Assembly: GCF_011799805.1 (NCBI RefSeq)
Contig: NZ_WXUB01000001.1
Span: forward strand, 1,364,001-1,428,000
Reading direction: 5' to 3'
DNA from: Maribellus sediminis
GTDB taxonomy: Bacteria > Bacteroidota > Bacteroidia > Bacteroidales > Prolixibacteraceae
Length of the DNA: 64,000 nucleotides
The notes below the pieces were generated by a model. The model did no database searches. It saw only the letters and a program-made list of their open reading frames with translations, and was not told the DNA's origin. The position numbers were made by a program, and so were the translations under genes. Positions 41,818 to 51,407 of the stretch are shown one piece after another; position 1 is the stretch's first letter, and the number at the start of each line of letters is the position of its first letter.

Positions 41818-44800
41818 ATGCAAAAGATTTTTTTGATTTTGGTAATGTGTTTTGCACTACTAGGTAGTGCTTACGCACAACAAACAGTATCGGGGACGGT
41901 GACAGGCGATGATGGCCTGGGCATTCCCGGTGTGTCAATTTTGGAGCAGGGTACTGCAAACGGTACCGTGACCGATATTGATGGAAAGTATTCTCTTTCC
42001 GTTAAAGATGATGCAATACTGGTTTATTCATTTGTTGGGATGGAAATGGTGGAAGAAACCGTTGCCGGCCGTTCAACAATTGATGTAGTAATGAAGGCCA
42101 GTACAGTTGGTCTTGATGAAGTTGTAGTAACAGCTTTGGGTATTCAAAAAGAAGCAAAAGCCCTGGGTTATTCTGTTGCTAAAGTGGATAACGAAAGAAT
42201 TCTGGCCAGTGGTACGCCGGTAAACGCTTTACAATCATTGTACGGTAGTGCTGCGGGTGTTCAGGTTGCTTCAACAGCAACAGGCCCGGCTGGTGGTATG
42301 AAAATCAACATTCGTAACGCAGTTTCTTTTGATGCCAATTCAACAACACGTCCGTTAATTGTTGTTGACGGTGTTCCAATTCACGATGAAAATACAGGGA
42401 TGAATTATAATGCCCGTACGGGTAGGGATAATGGTACCGGTATCAACGACATCAACCCTGATGATATTGCATCCTTTGAGATTCTTAAAGGCGCAAAAGC
42501 TTCGGTTCTTTACGGAAGTGAAGGTGCCAACGGTGTTATTTTAATTACCACAAAAAGTGGTTCAAGAAGTGGTGGATTAGGAATTTCTGCTTCGTTCACA
42601 ACATCGTGGGATAACATTGCTTTTATGCCTGAATTACAAGACCAGTATGGTACAGGTAGAAGCCCGAGTAATTCCCAAACCGATGCACAAGGTTATTACC
42701 TGGATGAAAATGGTGTAAGAACCTTGGATTACAGCGGAAGTGCTTTCGGACCAAAATTCGATCCTAGTGTTCAACTGAAATGGTGGGATGGAACTACCCG
42801 CCCATGGGTTGCTCAGGATAAATCAATTTATGATCAGTTATTTGAGCAGGGACGTCAAAACACTACCAACGTGGCATTAAGCTCTGGTAACGATAAAGGA
42901 TCGATTCGTTTTTCATACACTAATATGCAGCTCGACCCGGTATACCCAGGATCGGAATACGACAAAAATACTTTTAGTATTAGTGCCATGTACAAAATGA
43001 ATGATTACATCACAGTAAAATACTCAGGTAACTATTATGTTACAAGTAACCTTAATTCAGCCTATGCCGGTTCGTTTGATGCGCAGGGTGCAAGGGCAAG
43101 CCTGGGAGCATATTCTGCTGATATTGATGTAGCCTTGTTAGAACAATACATGGTTACTGAGGATGGATACAACTATTTTGCAAATCCTAACCTTACCAAT
43201 TTTGTTTCAACAGGTCGTCAGTCAATTGTTGGTACACTTTGGGACTGGACCCAAAATGAATCGAATTTTGATCGTATTCACAACATTCAATCACTTACTG
43301 TTGATCTGAAACTGAATAAAACCTTCAGTGCAACCATCATGGGTGGATTGGATAATACCAATGAAAGAAGTGTTTACAAAGGAAAATTGCAGGACCCAAG
43401 TTTAATTGGACCTAACAGTGGTGCTGTTTTTACAGACCAGGCAAGGATTATCCGCAAAACTTATGGTCAGGGAATGATCAACTTTGATACAGATGTAAAC
43501 GAATTTAATATTTCAGGTTTTGTAGGTGGAGTTATTCGTCAGAATTACATGGAAATGAAAGGAGCCACACAAATTGGAGGAATGGTAATTCCAAACTTCT
43601 TCTCATTTTCGAACCTTCCTTCTGGTGTACAACCTGTTTATATGTACGAAAACGGAGAAGATATTTTATACAGTTTACTGGGATCAGCTCAGTTGGCCTG
43701 GAAAGACCAGGTTTATGTTGAAGCACAGGTTCGTAACGACTGGTCTTCAATTCTTCCTCCACAAAACAACAGCTACTTTTACCCTGGTGTAAGTGCTTCA
43801 TGGATTGCATCAAGTTCGCTCGATTTGCCTGAAATAATTGAATTCCTTAAGGTAAGAGCATCCTGGGCAGACGTAGGTCGTCCCGGACCACGCTACTTTA
43901 GTAACGTAAACCTTGGAGTATCGGCTTCAGGCGGAGGTTATATTGTATCTCCTCCAAGCGACCTTCCTCCAATGGATGATGATTTCGTTCCGAACCTGAA
44001 ACCTGAAAGAAAACGTGAATACGAGTTTGGTTTGGAGAGTTACCTTTTCGCAAATCAACGTCTGGGAATTGATTTCTCGATTTACCATTCGAATACATAC
44101 GACCAGATTATGTCGGTTACTGCACCTCCCGGACTTGGTGTAAACAACATCAGAATGAATGCCGGAGATGTAGCCAACAATGGTTGGGAACTTGCGTTAA
44201 AGACAAAACCTGTATTTGGCCGTGATTTTAAATGGAACCTCGACCTTACATTTGCAGGAAGTAAAACAAGGGTTAAAGAACTTGATGGAAGCTTATCTTC
44301 GCTTACTTTATGGAGTACCAACGGTTTGAATGCTGTTGCCGAAGTAGGTGGCGAATATGGTTTGATTTACCAGCAGACAGGATGGCAACATTACATCAAT
44401 CCTTCGGATGAAAATGATCCGAATAATGGTAAACGCATTGTTCAAGACAGTGGTACACGCTATAAGTACTCGTCGACCAGTAGTAAAATGGTTGGAAAAT
44501 TGTTGCCTGATGTAACAGGTGGATTGTTTACATCTTTCCAATACAAAAACTTCAACCTGAAAGTTAATATGGACTACTCATTTGGTGCCTTCTTTATTTC
44601 AGAAGGAGAAACCTATATGATGGCTGCCGGTGTACTTAAAGAATCGTTGAAATACAGGGATGAAGCATCGGGTGGTGTTGCGTATTATTTAGATAATACC
44701 GGAAAGAAAATTGCAGGAAATAATCCTTCAGGTGATACTTACCACGATGGTGTTTTACTGGATGGAGTATTTGCCAACGGAAATGTAAACAATCAGGTTG

Positions 44801-45117
44801 TTTCAGCTGAAGATTACTATTACGATTCTTACTTCTCTAACGGATTTTATCCTGAAGACAGGTTGTTTAAAAGCGATTATATCGCATTGCGTAACATAGC
44901 ATTGGATTACACCGTACCATATACTATTTCGAAAAAAGTTGGTTTAAATAATTTAGTGCTTTCGGTATTTGCAAACAACGTAGCATACTTGTACAAAGAT
45001 GCACCAAATACCTATCCTGAGTCATCCAATGGTACCAGTTGGAATAACAGTAGTTACGGAACTACTGCCTTACCTTCTCAGCGTTCAATTGGATTAGCAA
45101 TTAAAGTTAAACTATAA
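41818..45117 (+). CDS. SusC/RagA-family TonB-dependent outer membrane transporter
   Basis: A 1099-residue protein: signal peptide (MQKIFLILVMCFALLGSAYAQ), a carboxypeptidase-D-like beta sandwich (about 22-95, VSGTVTGDDGLGIPGVSI through DGKYSL), a plug domain beginning LDEVVVTALGIQKEAKALGY, and a large barrel ending in LAIKVKL. The plug carries NIRNAVSFDANSTTRPLIVVDGVP, a SusC hallmark. It transports oligosaccharides into the periplasm with TonB, with the SusD partner as lid. The stop and the SusD start are two bases apart. No N-terminal signalling extension is present, consistent with regulation by the neighbouring ROK protein. Confidence 0.94.
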   Translation: MQKIFLILVMCFALLGSAYAQQTVSGTVTGDDGLGIPGVSILEQGTANGTVTDIDGKYSLSVKDDAILVYSFVGMEMVEETVAGRSTIDVVMKASTVGLDEVVVTALGIQKEAKALGYSVAKVDNERILASGTPVNALQSLYGSAAGVQVASTATGPAGGMKINIRNAVSFDANSTTRPLIVVDGVPIHDENTGMNYNARTGRDNGTGINDINPDDIASFEILKGAKASVLYGSEGANGVILITTKSGSRSGGLGISASFTTSWDNIAFMPELQDQYGTGRSPSNSQTDAQGYYLDENGVRTLDYSGSAFGPKFDPSVQLKWWDGTTRPWVAQDKSIYDQLFEQGRQNTTNVALSSGNDKGSIRFSYTNMQLDPVYPGSEYDKNTFSISAMYKMNDYITVKYSGNYYVTSNLNSAYAGSFDAQGARASLGAYSADIDVALLEQYMVTEDGYNYFANPNLTNFVSTGRQSIVGTLWDWTQNESNFDRIHNIQSLTVDLKLNKTFSATIMGGLDNTNERSVYKGKLQDPSLIGPNSGAVFTDQARIIRKTYGQGMINFDTDVNEFNISGFVGGVIRQNYMEMKGATQIGGMVIPNFFSFSNLPSGVQPVYMYENGEDILYSLLGSAQLAWKDQVYVEAQVRNDWSSILPPQNNSYFYPGVSASWIASSSLDLPEIIEFLKVRASWADVGRPGPRYFSNVNLGVSASGGGYIVSPPSDLPPMDDDFVPNLKPERKREYEFGLESYLFANQRLGIDFSIYHSNTYDQIMSVTAPPGLGVNNIRMNAGDVANNGWELALKTKPVFGRDFKWNLDLTFAGSKTRVKELDGSLSSLTLWSTNGLNAVAEVGGEYGLIYQQTGWQHYINPSDENDPNNGKRIVQDSGTRYKYSSTSSKMVGKLLPDVTGGLFTSFQYKNFNLKVNMDYSFGAFFISEGETYMMAAGVLKESLKYRDEASGGVAYYLDNTGKKIAGNNPSGDTYHDGVLLDGVFANGNVNNQVVSAEDYYYDSYFSNGFYPEDRLFKSDYIALRNIALDYTVPYTISKKVGLNNLVLSVFANNVAYLYKDAPNTYPESSNGTSWNNSSYGTTALPSQRSIGLAIKVKL

Positions 45118-45131
45118 AAATGGAAGACACG

Positions 45132-47126
45132 ATGAAAAATATAATTTCTAAATCAATTCTCGCTCTACTGGTATTGCTGGGATCTTTTGGCTGTCAGGAC
45201 AAGTTGGAAGAATTGTACCAGGATCCTGATGGATTTTCAAAAGCCCAGGCCGACAAGGCGGGTGTGAGTGTGATTGCAGGATACTTTACCTCGCAATGTA
45301 CACGTGGATTTTTATTGAGAGGTGAATATGGAGCATCCTACCACCAAATGAGAAGTGGTTCTCGTGTTATGGGAACCGGTGTACAGATCTATTATACTAC
45401 CAATGCTTATGGTTTCTCTTACACTTTAAGAGATGTTGAAGGTGACTGGGGATCGAACGGATTTAATCAAACCGTTTTTAATAAAATCAACAGCGACTGG
45501 ATCAAACAGGTACTTTGGGCGCAAAAGGAATTCAACAAAACTCCTGAAGAAGAGCGTACTACAATGGACGTTTTATTCATGCGCCTCTTACATGTACTAA
45601 AAGCAGTAGGATATCAGCGTGCGATCGATCTCTACGACGAAGTTCCTTATTTCGAAACAGGATCGGCTGGTGCTCTTGAAGGTGATAAAGCAAACTACAT
45701 TGGACAGAGCGAGATTTATCCGAAGATTATTGCGGAAATGAAAGAAATTGATGACTATTTGGCTGGCTTGGAACTAACTGATTCAGAACAGGCAATTTTT
45801 ACACAGCAAGACGTTATCTTCCAGGGGGATATCATGCAGTGGCGCAAATATGTGAATTCATTGCGTGTGCGTTGGGCACTTACAATTAGTGAAGTTGAAC
45901 CTGGCATTACTCAAACCGTACTTTCTGAAACCAGCGGAAAACCATTGTTCGACTCGTATAATGATGTGGCAGGTTTAGCCGACATTGCTATTGTTGAACC
46001 TTATCGTTTGCAGGTAGAACTTGGTATTACCCGTGCATTTAGAGAACGTGCTGACGAATGTCGTGCTCCTAAACTTTTCCTGGATGATGTAATGCATTGC
46101 ACTCCAGTTGAAAAAAGTGTTGAAATGAATGGTGAAACACTCTATTATTTCGACGGGGATAATTCAGAAGAAGGTTTAATGAATGGAACAGTTGATCCAA
46201 GGGTAGCTTACCTGTTCTCGAAAGATGTTATGGGAAGGTATGTTGGCGCAGAAACCGGATGGGATGACGGAACCGATGCTAACAGTTACTTCAACAAAGC
46301 TATGAGAGGATATTATATCAATGATCCGATCATGACTGACATCAATGTAACATCAATTACATTTGGTGCAGAAGGTTACGAGCAAACCATTAACTTAAAT
46401 GATGAAGCCGCAGCCGATTTGTCGAAACGTGAAGCTTATTTACGTGAAGCTTTCCGCACACGTTGTGGACAGTACCTTGATATTAACTGGACCATCGGTA
46501 CCGACCGCAACATGGTTTCTGAATATAATGTTCGTCCACAGTACAACTTCGATATTCGTTACCCCACCTTACATGCTGTTGAAACAGAGTTGAATTTGGC
46601 CGAGGCAGCCGTAAGAGGTTTTGGTACTGTGAACGGTTCTGCACGCGAACACTACAAGAACGCGATTATATTGTCATGCGATTACTGGTATCATATGAAT
46701 GTGGACAATAAGTACTCGAAACAAACTACTCCTTCCTATCCAAGTAATATGGATAATTCAAGGATTGAAAGAGACAGGCCAACTATGCAGTACGATGCAA
46801 GCGCTTATGCCGAATACGAAGCTCAGCGTTTTGATGGATTATCCGATCAGGAAAAAGTAGAGGCAATTTTCTATCAGTTGCAATTGCACTACAATTTCTT
46901 CAATTTTGAAACTCCATATACTGCAGCACGTCGTTTAATTAAATACCTTGGAGATAATCCTGGTTCTCCGTTTGAATTATTCAAATGGAAAGAAAGAATG
47001 ACCTATAATCCGAGTATTCAGGCATCCGATCCTGAAAACTGGGCAAAAATCAGTCAGCATAACGATCCTGACCTGCCAATTTGGTTCACCGGTCGAACTG
47101 AAAAATGGAAAAACGTTCTCGAGTAA
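45132..47126 (+). CDS. SusD/RagB-family glycan-binding lipoprotein
   Basis: A 664-residue surface lipoprotein (signal with LLGSFGCQD; Cys20) built of SusD-like TPR helices. It includes QVLWAQKEFNKTPEEE, LFMRLLHVLKAVGYQRAIDLYDEVPYFETG and late FKWKERMTYNPSIQ. It binds oligosaccharide with the SusC channel on the outer membrane. At 664 residues it is longer than the average of about 500-600, which fits the larger SusD-like groups. I prefer the ATG at 45132; an ATG at 45120 adds four residues. It is followed by a small lipoprotein gene in the same transcript. Confidence 0.93.
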   Translation: MKNIISKSILALLVLLGSFGCQDKLEELYQDPDGFSKAQADKAGVSVIAGYFTSQCTRGFLLRGEYGASYHQMRSGSRVMGTGVQIYYTTNAYGFSYTLRDVEGDWGSNGFNQTVFNKINSDWIKQVLWAQKEFNKTPEEERTTMDVLFMRLLHVLKAVGYQRAIDLYDEVPYFETGSAGALEGDKANYIGQSEIYPKIIAEMKEIDDYLAGLELTDSEQAIFTQQDVIFQGDIMQWRKYVNSLRVRWALTISEVEPGITQTVLSETSGKPLFDSYNDVAGLADIAIVEPYRLQVELGITRAFRERADECRAPKLFLDDVMHCTPVEKSVEMNGETLYYFDGDNSEEGLMNGTVDPRVAYLFSKDVMGRYVGAETGWDDGTDANSYFNKAMRGYYINDPIMTDINVTSITFGAEGYEQTINLNDEAAADLSKREAYLREAFRTRCGQYLDINWTIGTDRNMVSEYNVRPQYNFDIRYPTLHAVETELNLAEAAVRGFGTVNGSAREHYKNAIILSCDYWYHMNVDNKYSKQTTPSYPSNMDNSRIERDRPTMQYDASAYAEYEAQRFDGLSDQEKVEAIFYQLQLHYNFFNFETPYTAARRLIKYLGDNPGSPFELFKWKERMTYNPSIQASDPENWAKISQHNDPDLPIWFTGRTEKWKNVLE

Positions 47127-47153
47127 AATCTAACTTAAATATTGAATACGAAT

Positions 47154-47489
47154 ATGAAAAAGATATTATTTATAATGATAATTGCATTTGCAGCCTTTGC
47201 ATGTAGCAAGGATGAAGGAACAATTATGGGAACTGCAAGTGCTGATGGTGGAAACGTTGTTTCAGGAATAACGGTGAAGCTATATAACGAAAATGCCAGT
47301 CACCTGAAAGAGACCACGACTGACAGTGGAGGTAATTTCTCTTTTTCCGGACTAAAATCAGGGAATTATTATATTGCTGCTACAGTTACAGTCAATGGTG
47401 AAGTTTGGGATACCGGCAATACACCACAGATGGTTTTTGTAAGCGATGATATTGAAAAAGAAGTAGCTCTTACACTCAGTAAGAAGTAG
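47154..47489 (+). CDS. Small lipoprotein with carboxypeptidase-regulatory-like fold
   Basis: The 111-residue protein has a lipoprotein signal (IIAFAAFACSK, Cys17). It then has one seven-stranded beta sandwich resembling the carboxypeptidase regulatory or SdrD B-like domain: GTIMGTASADGGNVVSGITVKLY, TTTDSGGNFSFSGLKSGNYYIAATV. It is probably displayed on the surface beside the SusCD complex and may bind glycan or stabilise the complex. It closes the locus and is followed by a strong terminator. I do not know a named family for it in this setting. Confidence 0.78.
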   Translation: MKKILFIMIIAFAAFACSKDEGTIMGTASADGGNVVSGITVKLYNENASHLKETTTDSGGNFSFSGLKSGNYYIAATVTVNGEVWDTGNTPQMVFVSDDIEKEVALTLSKK

Positions 47490-47507
47490 GACTAGTTTGG
47501 TTAGATT

Positions 47508-47545
47508 AAACCGCTGTTCGTCGTTTGACGGATGGCGGTTTTTTT
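47508..47545 (+). terminator. Terminator closing the ROK-SusCD operon
   Basis: AAACCGC pairs with GCGGTTT, with inner CGTC/GACG arms and a GTTT loop, followed by TTTTTTT. It lies 19 bases after the stop of the small lipoprotein. Confidence 0.88.
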
Positions 47546-47605
47546 ATGCTTTAATTGTTCCACAGCAGAAATGGCAGGGTTTTTAGCTGAAGGTATTGAT
47601 TATCT

Positions 47606-47613
47606 TATGTTTG
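47606..47613 (+). promoter_or_regulatory. Candidate -7 box (TATGTTTG) before alpha/beta hydrolase
   Basis: TATGTTTG fits TAnnTTTG and is 25 bases before the ATG at 47639, which favours that start over an in-frame TTG at 47627 that would lie within a few bases of the expected transcription start. Confidence 0.45.
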
Positions 47614-47638
47614 TGTTGTATCTTTTTTGAAAAAGACC

Positions 47639-48766
47639 ATGTCTACTATTCTCAACTATTTTGGGCTGATTCTGAAATGGCTCCTCATCATCCTGTTCTT
47701 ATTATTCGCATTGACCACCTTCCTGGGGAAATCCTATGTACAAACACTTGTTTTGTTGCTGGTAGTTGCTTCGCTCGTTTGGTGGCCCGCAGTAATCGGT
47801 AAAAAATGGAATAGGGCTATTGCGCTTGGTTCGCGCATAGCTTTTGTGATCATTTTATTAGTGGTCAATTTTGTGGCTTTCAGACCTGGTCCCAAAACCA
47901 CCATTTACACTTCCGACACAGGAAAAAAAGAACTCTACCGTGTTTATCGTGACCAGCTAAAGAACTGGCCGGATAATACTGAAAATATTTTGATCGAAAC
48001 GGAGTATGGCCGCGTTCATGTATTGGCTTGTGGGGAGAAAACAAATCCTCCAATTGTACTGTTACATGCCGCATCGATGGGGGCACACTCCTGGGCCGAA
48101 AACCTGGCTCCCTTGTTGCCGTATTATCGTATTTTTGCCATCGACAACATTGGAGAAGGAAACCTGAGTGAACTCACCGATGCATCGATCTATCCGATGA
48201 ACGGGCAGCAGATTGCCGACCTGTATTCCATGATTTTTGATGAATTGAATATCGAAAGTGCTCCTGTTCTTGGCGCTTCAAATGGCGGATATATCGCGCA
48301 GTGCCTGGCTTATTATCATCCGGGGAAAGTAGATAAACTGGCCTTGTTCTGCCCGATGGGGATTACGCAACTGAGCGGTTCAAGCATTTTTATGCTGGCA
48401 GTAGCCTCCATGTATCCTTTCGATTTTATACGAGACTGGGTAGCCAACTGGGCGCTTGGTACAGATCCCGCTGTACATAAGAAATATGGCAAGTGGTTTA
48501 ATTGCATTATGGCGTCAACCATTCCTTCGGTTGCCCAACCTGTTCCCATGTTAACTGAGCAGAAACAAACAATGGATTTGCCGGTGTTGTTGTTTCTTGG
48601 AACCAGTGATAAACTGGTTGGAGACGTCAGGCTCGCCGCAAACCTGGCCGGCGATTATCCGAATATTCAAACTAAAGTGCTGGAATCGGGACACATGATC
48701 GCAGTAGAGCATGCCGATACTGTTAATCCGATTTTAATCTCCTTTCTGCTCAACGATATCAATTAG
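47639..48766 (+). CDS. Membrane-anchored alpha/beta hydrolase
   Basis: The 375-residue protein has three hydrophobic helices in its first 85 residues. An alpha/beta hydrolase fold follows: PPIVLLHAASMGAHSW (oxyanion hole), FAIDNIGEGN, and the nucleophile elbow GASNGGYIAQ. The acid appears in LGTSDKLVGD and the base His in ESGHMIAVEHAD. The catalytic domain probably faces one side of the inner membrane. No substrate can be named; related proteins are annotated as lipases or esterases. It has its own promoter and no operon partner. Confidence 0.83.
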   Translation: MSTILNYFGLILKWLLIILFLLFALTTFLGKSYVQTLVLLLVVASLVWWPAVIGKKWNRAIALGSRIAFVIILLVVNFVAFRPGPKTTIYTSDTGKKELYRVYRDQLKNWPDNTENILIETEYGRVHVLACGEKTNPPIVLLHAASMGAHSWAENLAPLLPYYRIFAIDNIGEGNLSELTDASIYPMNGQQIADLYSMIFDELNIESAPVLGASNGGYIAQCLAYYHPGKVDKLALFCPMGITQLSGSSIFMLAVASMYPFDFIRDWVANWALGTDPAVHKKYGKWFNCIMASTIPSVAQPVPMLTEQKQTMDLPVLLFLGTSDKLVGDVRLAANLAGDYPNIQTKVLESGHMIAVEHADTVNPILISFLLNDIN

Positions 48767-48929
48767 AGGCAGTATTTCAATTGTAAGAATATCAGGATTT
48801 TAATTAAGTAGTCGTTTTTTATTGTTAAAAAAGTTATTCTTCACGCAACCTCATTTCACCACTTCCCATCTACTAGTTAATGGAAGTCCAAAACTTCCGC
48901 ATTGCTGCTAAAAACTAAAATTCAAACGA

Positions 48930-49697
48930 ATGAAGAAATTGTGTCTGTTATTACTTGGGCTGGTTTTTCTTTTACCCACCTTCGCCCAATCCGAAAAAGG
49001 GTACATTCATTTAAAGAATGGATCTGTTGTCAAAGGAAAATATATCTATTCTGCCGATGCTGAAAAGGTCAGTGTTCAGTCGGGTGGAAGCCTCTGGATG
49101 TTTGATGCGGCCGAAATTGACAGCATCACTTCGCACCGAGGTGGTAAACCGGCTTATGTCCCCGAAAATGACAACTCCAAACTGTTCTATCGCACCGAAC
49201 TGGGTGTGCTTGCAGGAAATGCCGACAACAGTCAGTCGGCACCTTTCAGTATTACCGGATCGGTAAATTACCGGGTTACTCCACGGTTGTCTGCCGGTCT
49301 TGGTTTAGGTGTCGAATTCTTAAAAGAATCTTACCTGCCGGTGTTTGGCAACTTCGAATATAAATTCCGGAGCTCGCTTTCATCGCCTTATGTATTCCTG
49401 AAAGCTGGTTACCAGGTTCCGATCGAAGAATCAAACGCAGTGTATTACGATGTGGTGCCCTTGTGGATGAGTTACTGGCCCTGGCCAAATGTAAGTGGCG
49501 ATGAACCGCTTGATACCAAAGGCGGATTTCTGATCAACCCGGGAGTTGGCTATCAGCAAATGTTTTCGCAGAATTTTGGGATGACATTCGCAGTTGGTTA
49601 CCAGTTTCATCGTCTCAATTATGCTGCAAGCGATGATTACGAACTGGATATTGATTACAACCGTGTAACGGTTAAAGTGGGTATCATTTTTAAATAA
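48930..49697 (+). CDS. Outer membrane beta-barrel protein
   Basis: A 255-residue exported protein (signal peptide MKKLCLLLLGLVFLLPTFAQ). The first part (GYIHLKNGSVVKGKYIY, KVSVQSGGSLWMFDAAEIDSI) resembles a small beta domain that reads KNGSxxxGxxxxYS, common in Bacteroidota barrels. Residues 90-255 are alternating amphipathic strands ending in NRVTVKVGIIFK, a typical OmpA/OmpW-like barrel of about eight strands. No function is assigned. The next gene starts nine bases later and is probably cotranscribed. Confidence 0.78.
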   Translation: MKKLCLLLLGLVFLLPTFAQSEKGYIHLKNGSVVKGKYIYSADAEKVSVQSGGSLWMFDAAEIDSITSHRGGKPAYVPENDNSKLFYRTELGVLAGNADNSQSAPFSITGSVNYRVTPRLSAGLGLGVEFLKESYLPVFGNFEYKFRSSLSSPYVFLKAGYQVPIEESNAVYYDVVPLWMSYWPWPNVSGDEPLDTKGGFLINPGVGYQQMFSQNFGMTFAVGYQFHRLNYAASDDYELDIDYNRVTVKVGIIFK

Positions 49698-49706
49698 AGC
49701 TGAACT

Positions 49707-50993
49707 ATGAAAACAATACGAAATATATTCTTTTTACTGACGGTTGTATTTGGATTCACTTCTTGCATGGACGAATACACCGAAGAATTTACAGCCAACA
49801 AACCGATTTATCTTTCCTACGAAGATTTACGAACTTCGGTGAAATACTCCGATGCCCGCGTTCTGGTAAATCCCGGGAAGATTTATTTCAAAGACGATCT
49901 GATTTTTATAAATGAAGAATTTCAGGGTGTGCACATCATCAACAATGCCAATCCTGCCGATCCGCAAAATATTGGTTTTATCGAAATTCCGGGCAACGTC
50001 GACATTGCCATCAAAAACAACACACTTTATGCCGATAGTTACATCGATTTGGTAGCTATTGATATCAGCGATATCAGCAATCCAACTGAACTTAATCGTG
50101 TTGAAGATGTGTTTCCGTATACTTTACCTCCTTATGATGAGGAGCATAGGGTTGCCGACATCGATGAGGAAAAAGGTGTGGTGATTGGTTGGGAGCTAAC
50201 CCGGGTGCGCCAGGAAATGGAGTACCATTACTACCCGGTTTACAGGTGGGGCTATTACGAAGATTTTGCAATGATGGATGGAGCATTAAGCAGTGGTGGC
50301 GGATCAGCTCAGGGCTCAACCTTCGGAATTGGTGGTTCGATGGCACGCTTCGGATTATACGACGATTACCTGTATGTGGTTGATCACAGTAACCTGAATA
50401 TTTTCGAGGTGAAAACCGATGGGCAGCCTAAAGATATCGGAAAGCAATACGTTGGCTGGAATGTGGAAACCATGTTTATGTACGATAATCATATGTTTCT
50501 GGGAACACAATCAGGAATGATCGTTTTTAGCCTCGAAGTTCCAACGGTACCTTCTTATGTCAGCGATTTCTGGCACGTTACCAGTTGCGACCCGGTTGTA
50601 ATTGCCGATGGATATGCCTACATTACTTTAAGAGGTGGAACAACCTGCGGAAGCACGGTTAATCGCCTGGATGTGCTGGAACTGGCCGACAATTATGTCG
50701 ACAATAACCTGGTTGCTTCGTACCCTCTCAATGGCCCATACGGCCTTGGAATTGATGATGATATTCTTTTTGTATGTGATGGCGATGCCGGCCTTAAAGT
50801 TTATGATGCTACCGACAAAACCCAGATAGACGACCACATGATTGCCATTTTCCCCAACATTAATACCTACGATGTAATTCCGGTGAACGGTTACCTTTTT
50901 ATGATTGGTGACGATGGTTTTTATTTGTACGATTATTCCGACCTGAATAACATTCAGAAAATTGGTGAAATTCCGGTGTTCAGAGAAGATTAA
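49707..50993 (+). CDS. LVIVD-repeat beta-propeller lipoprotein
   Basis: A 428-residue lipoprotein (signal with VVFGFTSCMD). It has repeated units such as IYFKDDLIFINEEFQGVHIINNANP, TLYADSYIDLVAIDISDISNPTE, LYVVDHSNLNIFEVK and ILFVCDGDAGLKVYDATDKT, which match LVIVD repeats that form a beta propeller. Such lipoproteins are surface-exposed in Bacteroidota and often take part in protein contacts. Its neighbour upstream is a small barrel, so they may act together. A glycine-rich segment (SSGGGSAQGSTFGIGGS) forms a loop near residue 195. Confidence 0.82.
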   Translation: MKTIRNIFFLLTVVFGFTSCMDEYTEEFTANKPIYLSYEDLRTSVKYSDARVLVNPGKIYFKDDLIFINEEFQGVHIINNANPADPQNIGFIEIPGNVDIAIKNNTLYADSYIDLVAIDISDISNPTELNRVEDVFPYTLPPYDEEHRVADIDEEKGVVIGWELTRVRQEMEYHYYPVYRWGYYEDFAMMDGALSSGGGSAQGSTFGIGGSMARFGLYDDYLYVVDHSNLNIFEVKTDGQPKDIGKQYVGWNVETMFMYDNHMFLGTQSGMIVFSLEVPTVPSYVSDFWHVTSCDPVVIADGYAYITLRGGTTCGSTVNRLDVLELADNYVDNNLVASYPLNGPYGLGIDDDILFVCDGDAGLKVYDATDKTQIDDHMIAIFPNINTYDVIPVNGYLFMIGDDGFYLYDYSDLNNIQKIGEIPVFRED

Positions 50994-51148
50994 ACAATGT
51001 TCGAAATACGTCATGCCTTCACTTTTGTGAGGGTGTGACTATATGTTTTGAATACGAGAAATGCTGTGAAAATAGTATCATTTGTATAAAACTGCGGTTC
51101 GCACCAAGTAAATGAACGGATTTCCATAAATAGAGGTAACGCGAACAC

Positions 51149-51178
51149 TTTGACTTTCATTCATTTTTGGTAATTTTG
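51149..51178 (+). promoter_or_regulatory. Promoter of toxin-antitoxin pair (TTTG, 18 bases, TAATTTTG)
   Basis: The -33 box TTTG (51149-51152) and -7 box TAATTTTG (51171-51178) match the Bacteroidota consensus with 18 bases between them. The -7 box ends two bases before the ATG at 51180, so transcription would start after that ATG, which points to 51204 as the true translation start. Confidence 0.6.
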
Positions 51179-51203
51179 GATGAAATGCAACAAGAAGAAA
51201 GTC

Positions 51204-51407
51204 ATGGATGGAATTAAATACATAACAGATGAGGCAGGACGGCGTATAGCTGTTCAAATTGATTTAGAAAAACATAAACAGTTTATCGAGGATTATCTGG
51301 ATTTTATCGAGGATGAAAATGATGTTCGGAATGTTGTAAACGAACCATTGATCCCATTAGAAGAAGTAATTTCAAAATTTGAAAAACTTCATGGGGAAAA
51401 ATTATAA
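51204..51407 (+). CDS. Antitoxin of a RelE/ParE-type toxin-antitoxin system
   Basis: The 67-residue protein (MDGIKYITDEAGRRIAVQI onward) has a short N-terminal beta/DNA-binding part and a helical acidic C-terminus (FIEDYLDFIEDENDV, then PLEEVISKFEKLHGEKL) typical of small antitoxins that wrap the toxin. An ATG at 51180 would add eight residues, but the promoter position argues against it. The gene overlaps the toxin start, the usual coupled order of antitoxin then toxin. Autorepression by the complex is likely. Confidence 0.78.
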   Translation: MDGIKYITDEAGRRIAVQIDLEKHKQFIEDYLDFIEDENDVRNVVNEPLIPLEEVISKFEKLHGEKL

